DNA of 16,930 bases, from NCBI GenBank assembly GCA_036278835.1, contig DASUKH010000217.1, forward strand, positions 1-16,930, read 5' to 3'. A program made the translations under genes and the position numbers. Below, one piece after another: positions 1 to 7,086 of the stretch. A model generated the notes under the pieces. The model saw nothing but the letters and a program-made list of their open reading frames with translations. It made no database searches and was not told where the DNA came from. The number at the start of each line of letters is the position of its first letter. Position 1 is the stretch's first letter. Source of the stretch: DATARH01 sp036278835. Its GTDB lineage: Bacteria > Pseudomonadota > Alphaproteobacteria > ATCC43930 > CGMCC-115725.

Positions 1-256
1 TGCCGCAGCGCCGGGCTGCCGGGCGGCGATGCCGGAGGGCGGCATGTTCGTCCTGCTCGACGTGCGCGGCAGCGGCCTCGACGCCGCAGGATTTGCGGAG
101 CGGCTGCTCGACCGCGAGGGGGTGGCGGTGCTGCCGTGCGATGGGTTCGGCATTGGCGCTGCCGGCCACTTGCGGATCGCGCTATGCGCCCCGGAACCGC
201 GCCTCGTCGAGGCCGGCCGCCGGATCGTCCGCTTCGCCCGCTCGCTGAACGGATGA
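1..256 (+). CDS. Class I/II PLP-dependent aminotransferase, C-terminal end (5' truncated by window)
   Basis: The reading frame is open from base 2 to the TGA at 254-256, so only about the last 84 residues are present and the true start lies upstream. The fragment has the typical end of fold-type I aspartate/arginine:pyruvate aminotransferases: a PEGGMFVLLDV strand, a helix ending AERLLDREGVAVLP, then GHLRIAL. In this family the Arg of the LRIAL segment binds the substrate carboxylate. The usual PG-x-x-FG turn reads PCDGFG here, a small departure. The PLP lysine is outside the window, so substrate cannot be judged. The next gene is convergent, so any operon partners lie upstream. The family is fairly sure; the specific reaction is unknown. 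Confidence 0.82.
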   Translation, partial: AAAPGCRAAMPEGGMFVLLDVRGSGLDAAGFAERLLDREGVAVLPCDGFGIGAAGHLRIALCAPEPRLVEAGRRIVRFARSLNG

Positions 257-325
257 GCGGAACATCGAGCCCACAGGCACGGCGAGTGCCGCTTCTCAAA
301 CCCTCGTCATGCTCTGAAACCCGCA

Positions 326-405
326 TCCCCGGCGAAAGCGAAAGCCGGGACCCACCCGTCCGCGTTCGTGATGCTGCCACCGTGGGTCCCGGCTTTTGCC
401 GGGAA
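326..405. repeat. Intergenic inverted repeat able to form a long hairpin
   Basis: A 15-base segment at 341-355 (AAAGCCGGGACCCAC) is the exact reverse complement of 382-396. Each arm also folds on itself; the right arm contains CCCGGC-TTTT-GCCGGG at 388-403. The left arm carries a duplicated six-base unit (GAAAGC twice), which lengthens it relative to the right arm. The motif resembles a palindrome seen many times in alphaproteobacterial genomes. It lies between two convergent genes and could stop transcription from both sides, although no T-run follows. Confidence 0.75.
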
Positions 406-446
406 CGCGGAAGGAGGGCGGCAGCCGACGATGAATCAGCCGGCGA

Positions 447-860
447 TCAGTGCCCGGTGGGCATCTCGGCCAGTTCGAACAGGATGTTGCCGGTCGCCTT
501 CGGATCGACGAAGGCGATGCGGCAATTGCCGTGGCCAATCACCGGCGTCTCGTTCAACAGCGGCGTGCCCTTCGCCTTCAGCTCGGCAAGCGCGGCGTCG
601 ATGTCCTCGACCTCGAAGCAGATGTGATAGAGGCTCTGGCCGCGCTCGGCGATCCATTCGGCGGTGCGTGAGGCCGGCGCCAGGCTTTGCAGCAGCTCAA
701 TGTAGCTTTCGCCGACCGGCAGCATCGCCAGCTTGGTGGCGCTGCCGGCGCGGTCCTCGGCGTATTCGACCGCGATGCCGAACTTGTCGCGCATCATCGC
801 CGCCATTCCGTCGAGGTCCTCGACCGCGATCGCGACATGCTCGATCCGCTTGATCTTCAT
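447..860 (-). CDS. Methylmalonyl-CoA epimerase-like VOC-superfamily protein
   Basis: This is a 137-residue protein with two beta-alpha-beta-beta-beta VOC modules. I chose the ATG at 860-858 because GGAGGGG lies just upstream and the protein then begins MKIKRIEHVAIAV, the usual start of this family; a longer frame upstream looks noncoding. His8, His79 and Glu129 sit where VOC metal ligands are expected (IEHVAIAV, LYHICFEV, ILFELAE). Methylmalonyl-CoA epimerases interconvert the R and S forms of methylmalonyl-CoA in propionyl-CoA breakdown. The length and the run GESYIELLQ fit this family, but the usual GLHHI reads SLYHI and no propionyl-CoA carboxylase or mutase gene is nearby. Another VOC substrate (glyoxalase-like) is possible. 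Confidence 0.72.
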   Translation of the reverse strand: MKIKRIEHVAIAVEDLDGMAAMMRDKFGIAVEYAEDRAGSATKLAMLPVGESYIELLQSLAPASRTAEWIAERGQSLYHICFEVEDIDAALAELKAKGTPLLNETPVIGHGNCRIAFVDPKATGNILFELAEMPTGH

Positions 861-936
861 CCGCCCCTCCCACCAAGCCTGCACCGCCACCTTACGCCGC
901 CCGCCGCGGCGGCGCGATGGCGAACTCCCCCGTTCC

Positions 937-1051
937 CGGGCGCTCCTCAGGGTGAGGTCCTTTCTTAATGCCATGCCTCATGGTGAGGAGCGCCGCGGCA
1001 CAGCGGCGGCGCGTCTCGAACCACGCACGGCGTTGATGCAGCGAATTCTTT
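937..1051. repeat. Two-hairpin intergenic repeat, copy 1
   Basis: This element matches 13804-13924. Shared parts in order are GGGCGCTCCTCAGG, a TTCTTAATGCCAT core, GTGAGGAG, a GC-rich small hairpin, TCGAA, and the tail GATGCAGCGAATTCTTT. In this copy 938-956 pairs with 975-993 (three mismatches in 19), and CGCCGC (991-996) pairs with GCGGCG (1003-1008). The far left outer arm seen in copy 2 is not recognisable here. It sits between the PBP stop and the epimerase start, both read leftwards, so it would lie in any shared transcript. Confidence 0.8.
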
Positions 1052-1078
1052 ATATGCACGAAAAATCGGGCGGCGATC

Positions 1079-4000
1079 TCACGACCGCGACTTCGCCGGT
1101 CCCGCCGGGGCGGCGCTCGCCGTCGCGGTCGATAGCAGCGGCTGCAATTCCGGCTTCAGCACTTTGAGGAGCTGCACGGCCAAGGCGCTGGTAAAGTCGA
1201 AATCCGCCGCGTCCTTGCCCGGCACATAGACGGTGACGGTGCCGTAGAAGCGGTCGCCGAGGAAGAAGACGAAGGCGGCGGTGCGGTCGACCACCCGCGA
1301 CGAGGCGATCCCGCCGCCGCGCGCAAACGTATCGAAGCGGTTGTCGCCGGTGCCGGTCTTGCCGCCGACCGGCAGCGGCGTGCCATCGGCCTCGACATAG
1401 GCGCCGCGCAGCCGCGAGGCGGTGCCGTCGGCGACCACCGCTCCGAGCGCGTTTCGCACGGTCTTCGCCACCGCCGCCGGCATCACCCGCACCGGCTTTG
1501 CCGCTGGCGACATGTTTGTCTCGTAGGGGGTGCCGGTCGCGAAATGCAGGTGCTCGATCGTGACGCTCGGAACCCGCACCCCGTCATGCATGATGATGCC
1601 CATCAGGGTGGCAAGCGCGTCCGGGCGGTCGCCCGAGGCGCCGACCACCGTGCCGAGCGACGGCACGAGATGCGCGAACGGATAGCCGACCGCGTGCCAG
1701 TTCTGCCAGATGCCGTCGAAGGCGTCCTGTTGCAGCAGGATGCGGATGCGAACGTCCTGCTTGTGGATGCTGCCGTTGAACAGCCAGGCGTAGGATTGCT
1801 GCCGCACCTTGGCGCTATCCTTGAGGACCTGCTTCCAGGACGGTTTCGAATGGTCCTGCAGATAGCGCACCAGCCATAGTTCGAGCGGGTGGACGCCGGC
1901 GATATAGGCGCGGTCGTTCAAATCGAATTTGCGCGGCGAATAGCCGAGATAGAGCTCCCACAACTCGTCCTTGGTGATCACCACGCCGGGCAGGTGCTTC
2001 AAAAGGAAGGCCTGGAACTGCGCGATCCGGGCGTGCGGATTTGCCGATAGATAGATCGTCGCCAGCTTTTTCGGGGAGGGGTCGACACGGTCGGCCAGTT
2101 CGTCGAGTGCCTGGGCGCCGCTCATCTGGCCGTAATCCTTGTAGAAGCGGTACATGAATCGCTTGCTGTCGGCATCGACAAAGCGTTGCAGGTAGGCCTG
2201 CCGCTTCGGGTCGTCCGGGTTGCCGAGCAATTCGTCGATCTTTACCCCGCTCGCCGCGACGTAATAATCGACGACATCCTTCAACAACCGCACAAAGGAG
2301 AGATTGATCGAATGCTGAAAAGCGACCTCGACCGTCGGGGTTTCGTAATCCTCCGAGCGTGTGAAATTGCCAAAGCTCTGCATGCCCCCGCCGGTGAAGA
2401 ACGAGGCCGGCGCCGCCGAATAGGTCCGCTGCATCGCGGCGTCGAGCATCGCCTGCAAGCCCTGGTCGCCGTTGCGGAGAAGGTACTGGGCGCCCCACCG
2501 GGTCAGCGCGTCGCTCGCGTGGTTTTCGATGTAAACTAGTTGGTTGTGCGCCAGCGGCGCGAACCGGTCGTGGATCACGCTGATGATGTCGAGATAGGTG
2601 ATCAGCGTGCGCAGCTTGGCGGTCGAGCCGAGTTGCAGTTTGGCGCCGGAATTGAGGTCGAACGGTGTGTTCAGGCTGTCCGCGTGGATGCGGACGTAAT
2701 TGCGGTCGCTGCCGCGCTCGTACAGCACGAAGCTCCAGGTGACTTTCGAGGGATCGCCACCGCCCAGCAGCTGCTTGCCGACCATCCCGTGCTGCTCGAG
2801 GAAATCCTCGTCTCCCAGTTGCTGCATCACCGCCAGCACGCGGTTCTGTGCCGCGGTGTCGATCGAGGTTTCGGCGCTCATGTCGAGGCGGTCGAGCGCA
2901 TAAAGGTCGGGCAGGTCCAACAGACCGACAAGCTTGTTGCGGATATCGTCGGCTGCCTTCTCGTGCACGTCGCTCGCCGGGTTGACCGGCGGCGGGTCGG
3001 TGCGAAAATGCAATTCGGCGCCGAGCGCCGCGTCGCGCAGCCTCGGGCTGATGATGCCGGCGTCCGACAGCATCTTGAGCGAGGCGTCGGTCAGCGCCGC
3101 CAGTGCGTTGCGGTCCTGCACGAGGTAATAGGTCGGCCGCCGCTCCGACAGAACGAGGCTCAAGAGCTGCCGATAGATCAGCCCTTTATGCGCCAGCTCG
3201 GCGGGCGTGTTCGGCGTGCGGTCGAGAACCTTGGCGGCCTTCGTGTAATCGGTGCCGAACCAGATCCACAGCGCCTCGGGGATGCCGATCACCTCGCCGT
3301 AACCGGGCATCGAGGCGAGCGGCGTCGAATCCATGTAGCGGGTGAGGATGCGTTCGCGCTCTTTCAGGGTGTTGGGGCCGCCTCGATAGGCGCGCGCCGT
3401 GGCGGTCAGCATCTGCCGCATCTTGGCTCCGACCCCGAGCGTGAGCCCGTGGTAGGAGTGGCGGAATTTCTCGATCTGGGTCGCGAGCGTGCTGCCGCCA
3501 CCGTCGCGCAGGTTGGGGAACACGAGACCGAGCACCCGGCCGGCGGCGGCCTGCGCGAAGCGCTTCCATTCGATCGCCGGGTTGCGGTCGGGTTCGTGCG
3601 GGTCGAACAGATAGCGGTCCTCGATAAAGGTCAGCGTCTTGACCGCCAAAGGCGGGATGCTGTCGAATTTCTGGTAGGCCCAGCGCGGAAACCACGCAGC
3701 GTAGATCTGGTTGCCGGTGCGGTCGTAGATGCGAAGCCCGGCCTGGTCCTTCTCCCGATAGATCGGGTAGGCGCCGAGATTGACGAAGCGCAGCAGACCC
3801 GGCGACCACTGTGCCTGGCTGTCGATCCGGTAACGGTGCGCCTCCAGCGCGGAGATGAAATCCGGCAGCTCCGAATAGCCGTAGCGCGCGTCGTAAGGGC
3901 CGGTTTTCGGGAATTCGATCGCCGGGCTCGCTCCCGGCTTGACGGAATAATCCATCGTGCGGTCGAGCCGGGCGAACAGCCAGGCCTCGATCCGCGAGGT

Positions 4001-4174
4001 GCGCATCTCCCATGCCGCAGCCCACGCGATCCCGGCCAGCACGGCGGCCAGTGTCAGCCAGCGCGCTGCGCGAACCGCCCCGAGCACCGTAAAAAACCGC
4101 CGCTTGCGGTCGGTCGGGGAATGTGGCGCATTGAAACGCGTCAGCCGCCCCCATACGGTATCGACGATTGCCAT
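1079..4174 (-). CDS. Class A penicillin-binding protein (GT51 glycosyltransferase plus transpeptidase), atypical
   Basis: A 1031-residue protein that should polymerise and cross-link peptidoglycan from the outer face of the inner membrane. I chose the ATG at 4174-4172 because GGAAGAG lies eight bases upstream; a GTG at 4255 in the same frame would add 27 uncharacteristic residues. A basic cytoplasmic stretch is followed by one membrane segment at about 39-55. The GT51 domain spans about 145-310, with catalytic Glu185 in an ED-x-x-x-F-x-x-H motif and GGGSTLATQ at 225-233. The third GT motif, normally RK-x-x-E, reads AKMRQ at 250-254. The transpeptidase domain has all three motifs: nucleophile Ser517 in STAK, SIN at 622-624 and KTG at 939-941. 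SIN and KTG are 315 residues apart, longer than I expect for the family. The tail is Ala/Pro-rich. The role is fairly sure; activity of the GT half is uncertain. Confidence 0.9.
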   Translation of the reverse strand: MAIVDTVWGRLTRFNAPHSPTDRKRRFFTVLGAVRAARWLTLAAVLAGIAWAAAWEMRTSRIEAWLFARLDRTMDYSVKPGASPAIEFPKTGPYDARYGYSELPDFISALEAHRYRIDSQAQWSPGLLRFVNLGAYPIYREKDQAGLRIYDRTGNQIYAAWFPRWAYQKFDSIPPLAVKTLTFIEDRYLFDPHEPDRNPAIEWKRFAQAAAGRVLGLVFPNLRDGGGSTLATQIEKFRHSYHGLTLGVGAKMRQMLTATARAYRGGPNTLKERERILTRYMDSTPLASMPGYGEVIGIPEALWIWFGTDYTKAAKVLDRTPNTPAELAHKGLIYRQLLSLVLSERRPTYYLVQDRNALAALTDASLKMLSDAGIISPRLRDAALGAELHFRTDPPPVNPASDVHEKAADDIRNKLVGLLDLPDLYALDRLDMSAETSIDTAAQNRVLAVMQQLGDEDFLEQHGMVGKQLLGGGDPSKVTWSFVLYERGSDRNYVRIHADSLNTPFDLNSGAKLQLGSTAKLRTLITYLDIISVIHDRFAPLAHNQLVYIENHASDALTRWGAQYLLRNGDQGLQAMLDAAMQRTYSAAPASFFTGGGMQSFGNFTRSEDYETPTVEVAFQHSINLSFVRLLKDVVDYYVAASGVKIDELLGNPDDPKRQAYLQRFVDADSKRFMYRFYKDYGQMSGAQALDELADRVDPSPKKLATIYLSANPHARIAQFQAFLLKHLPGVVITKDELWELYLGYSPRKFDLNDRAYIAGVHPLELWLVRYLQDHSKPSWKQVLKDSAKVRQQSYAWLFNGSIHKQDVRIRILLQQDAFDGIWQNWHAVGYPFAHLVPSLGTVVGASGDRPDALATLMGIIMHDGVRVPSVTIEHLHFATGTPYETNMSPAAKPVRVMPAAVAKTVRNALGAVVADGTASRLRGAYVEADGTPLPVGGKTGTGDNRFDTFARGGGIASSRVVDRTAAFVFFLGDRFYGTVTVYVPGKDAADFDFTSALAVQLLKVLKPELQPLLSTATASAAPAGPAKSRS

Positions 4175-4396
4175 GCTAGCCACTCTTCCCAGCAGAGACG
4201 TCCGGGCGCAGTTTGGAGGGACACCGGAGGCTGAGCGCCGCGGAGTGGGAAACACCCCGGAGCAGGAAACGCTTCACTCCCGTCGACCGATCCTGGCGTG
4301 GCCGGTTCGCGCGACGCTCCCGCTGCGGCGGTGCGGCGCAGGCGTCGGGGGTGAAATCGAGGCGGCGCCGAACACAAAACTGGCGGAGCCTCGCGC
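4175..4396. promoter_or_regulatory. Divergent intergenic region between PBP and metallophosphoesterase
   Basis: These 222 bases separate two divergent start codons, so promoters for both directions should be here. The ribosome binding site of the PBP (complement of 4183-4190) and the GGAG before the GTG start at 4397 can be seen. I could not pick out convincing -35/-10 boxes or an operator palindrome. Confidence 0.4.
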
Positions 4397-4999
4397 GTGA
4401 GAATCGGCATCGTCTCCGACATTCACTGCAATATCGCCGGACTGACCGAAGCGCTTCGCTTGATGGGCAGTATCGACATGCTGCTTTGTCTTGGCGACGC
4501 CATTTACGAGTACCGGTTTTCCAATCCGGTCGCAGCGCTGCTTCGCGAGCGCGAGGCATCCTTGATTCAGGGCAATCACGAGGAATGTTTTTTCGGCCCG
4601 GCGGGCGAACGGGCGCGCGCTCGCGGCGGCATCGATTCGGAACTAGCGGAATGGCTCGCCGGCCAGCCGCCCCGCCGCGCTCTCGACGCGGGTGGCCGGC
4701 GCCTTCTGCTCGTCCATTCGACCCCGTGGGAGCCGCGCGGCGCCTATGTCCACCCGGAAAGCGGCCTGCTCTCCCGGTTTGCCGAGGCTGACGCCGACAT
4801 CGTTCTGTACGGCCATACCCACCGCCAGCTGGTGCGCCGGGTTGGCCGGGTGCTGGTGATCAACCCGGGTTCGGCCGGCGAGGGGCGCGACAACGGCAAC
4901 GGTTTCCAACTGAGTTGCGCCGTGCTCGATACGGCGAGCGAGGAGGTAAAGCTGATCGACTACCCGGACCCGCAGCGCGCGGCAGCAGCAGCACCATGA
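4397..4999 (+). CDS. Metallophosphoesterase (YfcE/MJ0936-type phosphodiesterase family)
   Basis: A 200-residue calcineurin-like phosphoesterase. It starts at GTG 4397 with GGAG about nine bases upstream. The full two-metal motif set is present in order: Asp8 and His10 (SDIH), Asp34 (LGD), Asn60-His61 (GNHE), His107 (LVHS) and His140/His142 (GHTH). Enzymes of this compact group hydrolyse phosphodiesters or phosphomonoesters in the cytoplasm with Mn or similar metals; natural substrates are mostly unknown. There is no signal peptide. The stop codon overlaps the start of the MaoC gene as ATGA, so the two are probably cotranslated. The family call is firm; the substrate is open. Confidence 0.88.
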   Translation: MRIGIVSDIHCNIAGLTEALRLMGSIDMLLCLGDAIYEYRFSNPVAALLREREASLIQGNHEECFFGPAGERARARGGIDSELAEWLAGQPPRRALDAGGRRLLLVHSTPWEPRGAYVHPESGLLSRFAEADADIVLYGHTHRQLVRRVGRVLVINPGSAGEGRDNGNGFQLSCAVLDTASEEVKLIDYPDPQRAAAAAP

Positions 5000-5445
5000 C
5001 CGAACGCTGGTTCGAGGATTATCCGGCCGGCGCGGTCTTCACCGCCGGCGAAATCCGGGTCGGCGCCGCCGATATCGTCGAGTTCGCCCGCAAATACGAT
5101 CCGCAGGCGATGCACACCGACCCCGCGGCGGCCGCTGCGGGGCCGTTCGGCGGCCTCATTGCCAGCGGCTGGCAGACCGGCGCCCTGATGATGCGGATGT
5201 TTGCCGATAATTTCCTGTCGCCCGCATCGAGCATCGCCTCGCCCGGCCTCGACGAATTGCGCTGGCTCAAGCCGGTGCGGCCGGGCGACGTGCTGAGCCT
5301 GCGGGTGACGATCCTCGAGGCGCGGCCGTCGCGCTCCAAACCCGACCAGGGCGTGGTGCGCAGCCTCGTCGAGGTCTTGAACCAGCGCGGCGAGACGGTG
5401 ATGAGCCTCAAGCCGATCAGCCTGATCCGCCGCCGCCCGGCCTGA
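4996..5445 (+). CDS. MaoC-type (R)-specific enoyl-CoA hydratase / dehydratase
   Basis: A 149-residue hot-dog-fold protein. I take the ATG at 4996 as the start because it overlaps the previous stop by ATGA and gives the standard N-terminus (RWFEDYPAGAVF); the frame is open further upstream, but that part lies inside the preceding gene. The hydratase signature YDPQAMHTDP-(x)n-FGGLIASGWQT is intact, with Asp35 and His40 as the expected catalytic pair. These enzymes add water to 2-enoyl-CoA or remove it from (R)-3-hydroxyacyl-CoA, or act on branched dicarboxyl-CoAs. Full family length with one hot-dog domain suggests a homodimer or homotetramer. The substrate cannot be read from the sequence. Confidence 0.88.
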   Translation: MTERWFEDYPAGAVFTAGEIRVGAADIVEFARKYDPQAMHTDPAAAAAGPFGGLIASGWQTGALMMRMFADNFLSPASSIASPGLDELRWLKPVRPGDVLSLRVTILEARPSRSKPDQGVVRSLVEVLNQRGETVMSLKPISLIRRRPA

Positions 5446-5555
5446 CCACCCGGCCTGGAACCGCCGCCGGAATCGGACGGTTCGACTCGATAGCTGGCGG
5501 CCGGCACCGTCGGGCCGGCTCGCCAAGCACCGCCATTCCTGACCGGGAGATCGGC

Positions 5556-5732
5556 GTGCCACAGAGCGCAACACACCAGCCGCCAGCGGGTCCGCCGCCG
5601 GGCCAACTCGCCGACCCTGCGGGCACCGACCGCGCCGCCTACCGCGCGCAGGATCGGCTGCTCTTGCCGGCGATCCTCGCCGCGTTCCTCTTCGCCGCCG
5701 TCACCGCGATCGCCGCCGGCTTCCTGGTCTGA
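5556..5732 (+). CDS. Small single-pass membrane protein, unknown function
   Basis: A 58-codon frame starting at GTG 5556 with GGGAG seven bases upstream, ending at TGA 5730-5732. Residues 1-33 are polar and rich in Pro, Gln and Ala (THQPPAGPPPGQLADPAG). Residues 34-58 form one hydrophobic helix, LLLPAILAAFLFAAVTAIAAGFLV, that ends at the stop codon. The layout suggests a tail-anchored or N-in membrane peptide. It lies 110 bases after the MaoC gene on the same strand and may share its transcript. I recognise no family. The ribosome binding site plus a clean helix make it likely to be real, but it could be a chance frame in GC-rich DNA. Confidence 0.55.
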   Translation: MPQSATHQPPAGPPPGQLADPAGTDRAAYRAQDRLLLPAILAAFLFAAVTAIAAGFLV

Positions 5733-5744
5733 TCCCGATTGATC

Positions 5745-5818
5745 GATGGGCTTCGCTGCGCTCAGCCCCTCCTACAGCCATCGCCGCGCAGGATGGGCTG
5801 AGCATCGCGAAGTCCATC
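5745..5818. repeat. Intergenic palindromic repeat, possible bidirectional terminator
   Basis: The arm at 5745-5768 (GATGGGCTTCGCTGCGCTCAGCCC, given here as its parts GATGGGCTTCGC and TGCGCTCAGCCC) pairs with 5795-5818, matching at 20 of 24 positions across a 26-base loop. The sequence resembles a short palindromic repeat widespread in proteobacteria. It sits between convergent genes, where a stem-loop would end both transcripts, but there is no clear U-tract. Confidence 0.65.
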
Positions 5819-5835
5819 TGCTTTCGGACCTGCCC

Positions 5836-6828
5836 CTACGGCAATCGCGGAAGGATTTGTTCGGTCAGCAACACGAAGGTTTCGTGGCTGAGCGGCGCGC
5901 ATAGCAGGTAATCAAGCCCGATCTCCTCGCGCAGCCGCAGGATGTCGTCGAGCACCGAGTCGACGGTGCCGTGCAGGATGACCTCATCGAGATAGCGCCG
6001 CACCGGGTCGCCGCCGGGCGCGGTCGGATCGGTCACCCCGACCGGCCGGTGCTGCGCGCCGAAATAGGAGGCGACCATCCACTCCGCGCCGCGCCGCGCC
6101 ACCGCTTCGGCGGCTTCCCGGCTGGCACCCAATGCCAGCAGCCGCGCCACCGGCAGGTCGCGACCGGCAAGGCTGAACCCGGCCGCCGCGAGGCGCTCGG
6201 CATAGAGGCGCCGCTTGCGGCCGATATCGCGATGCGCCGAATGCGGGTCCATCAGGATCGAGAAACCGCGCGCTGCCGCCCAGCCGATCGCCCCCTCCGA
6301 GGTCGCCGCCATCCACACCGGCGGGTGCGGCTTTTGCAACGGTTTCGGTAACACTTCGACCCCGTTAAAGCGGAAATGCACCCCCTCGAACGAGAGCCGT
6401 TCCTCGGTCCAAGCGCGCAAGACGATATCGACCGCCTCGTGAAAGCGGCTTGTGCTCTCCTCCGGCGGCACCCCGAAATTCTCGAACTCGACCCGCGCAA
6501 AGCCGCGCCCGGCGCCCCAATTGACCCGCCCGCCCGACAGCACATCGAGCAGCGCCACTTCCTCGGCGAGGCGCAGCGGGTGGTAGAACGGCGCCAATGA
6601 CACGCCGGTGCCGATGCGCAGCCGGCGGGTGCGGGCGGCGGCTAGGGTCCCCATCATGTGCACCGACGGGCAGACGCTGAAACTCGAAAAATGGTGCTCC
6701 GCCAGCCACACCGCGTCGTAGCCGCTCCGGTCCATGATCTCGATGCGGTCGAGGGCGCGGGCAAACACGGTTTCGAGCGCCACCCGCCGCTCCGGCCAGG
6801 AGAAGAATTGCAAGACGCCCAGCTTCAT
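5836..6828 (-). CDS. LLM-class (luciferase-like) flavin-dependent oxidoreductase
   Basis: A 330-residue TIM-barrel protein of the bacterial luciferase superfamily. The ATG at 6828-6826 is preferred because GGGAGGG lies six bases upstream and the protein then starts on the first barrel strand (MKLGVLQFF). Family marks include Tyr37-Asp38-Ala-Val-Trp with AEHHF at 43-47, the IGTGVSLAPFYHPLRLAEEVALLDVLSGGR block at 72-101 (read in parts), GAGRGF at 105-110, and KPHPPVWMAATS in the second half. Such enzymes use FMNH2 (sometimes F420) with O2 to oxidise aldehydes, terpenes, alkanes or organosulfur compounds; a flavin reductase is usually needed and none is seen here. It is divergent from the racemase-family operon, so the two may share control. 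Substrate unknown. Confidence 0.88.
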   Translation of the reverse strand: MKLGVLQFFSWPERRVALETVFARALDRIEIMDRSGYDAVWLAEHHFSSFSVCPSVHMMGTLAAARTRRLRIGTGVSLAPFYHPLRLAEEVALLDVLSGGRVNWGAGRGFARVEFENFGVPPEESTSRFHEAVDIVLRAWTEERLSFEGVHFRFNGVEVLPKPLQKPHPPVWMAATSEGAIGWAAARGFSILMDPHSAHRDIGRKRRLYAERLAAAGFSLAGRDLPVARLLALGASREAAEAVARRGAEWMVASYFGAQHRPVGVTDPTAPGGDPVRRYLDEVILHGTVDSVLDDILRLREEIGLDYLLCAPLSHETFVLLTEQILPRLP

Positions 6829-6886
6829 GCCGGCCCTCCCGGACTCCGCAGGCGCCCATGTCAACACATTCTGCCCCGCCTAGGAA

Positions 6887-6991
6887 CGTCATTCCGGGGC
6901 GCGGGCGCAGCTCGCGAACCCGGAATCCATATCCTGGACGCCTGTGTTCCTGGATCCCGGGTTCCGCCCTTCGGGCAGCCCCGGAATGACG
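6887..6991. repeat. Long interrupted inverted repeat in a divergent promoter region
   Basis: CGTCATTCCGGGGC at 6887-6900 is the exact reverse complement of 6978-6991. A second nested pair, 6916-6929 with 6951-6964 (ACCCGGAATCCA type), matches except for one base. A further small hairpin, GCCC-TTC-GGGC, lies at 6967-6976. The whole can fold into a stem of about 105 bases. It resembles a palindrome frequent in alphaproteobacterial noncoding DNA. It occupies much of the 258-base gap between the divergent starts at 6828 and 7087, leaving little room for promoters on either side. Confidence 0.75.
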
Positions 6992-7086
6992 GGCGAACGG
7001 AGAGACACGCTCGATTTTGCATGTGGCTTCCGAAGCGCCTAACATCGGGCAAATTGCCTTGCCCTCCCCTGCCCGAAGGTGCCCGC

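Noticed and set aside
937..1051. A CRISPR array or attachment site as the explanation for the repeated element
   Set aside because: The two copies are over 12 kb apart with no regular spacer array, and no integrase or tRNA gene is nearby.
2540..4234. A 564-codon open frame on the + strand, opposite the PBP gene
   Set aside because: It lies entirely antisense to the PBP, its product is Arg/Val/Gly-rich with no domain, and it results from third-position GC bias.
4175..4255. A 27-residue N-terminal extension of the PBP from GTG 4255
   Set aside because: The ATG at 4174 has a good ribosome binding site, and the added residues do not resemble a PBP N-terminus.
5500..5519. A GCCGGC-x8-GCCGGC hairpin upstream of the small membrane protein
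   Set aside because: A six-base GC stem with an eight-base loop is expected by chance in DNA this GC-rich, and nothing else supports a regulatory role.
6658..7086. An upstream extension of the first racemase-family protein by 143 residues
   Set aside because: The extension runs antisense through the LLM oxidoreductase and through the palindrome. The paralogue starts exactly at the shorter ATG with the same MKI opening.
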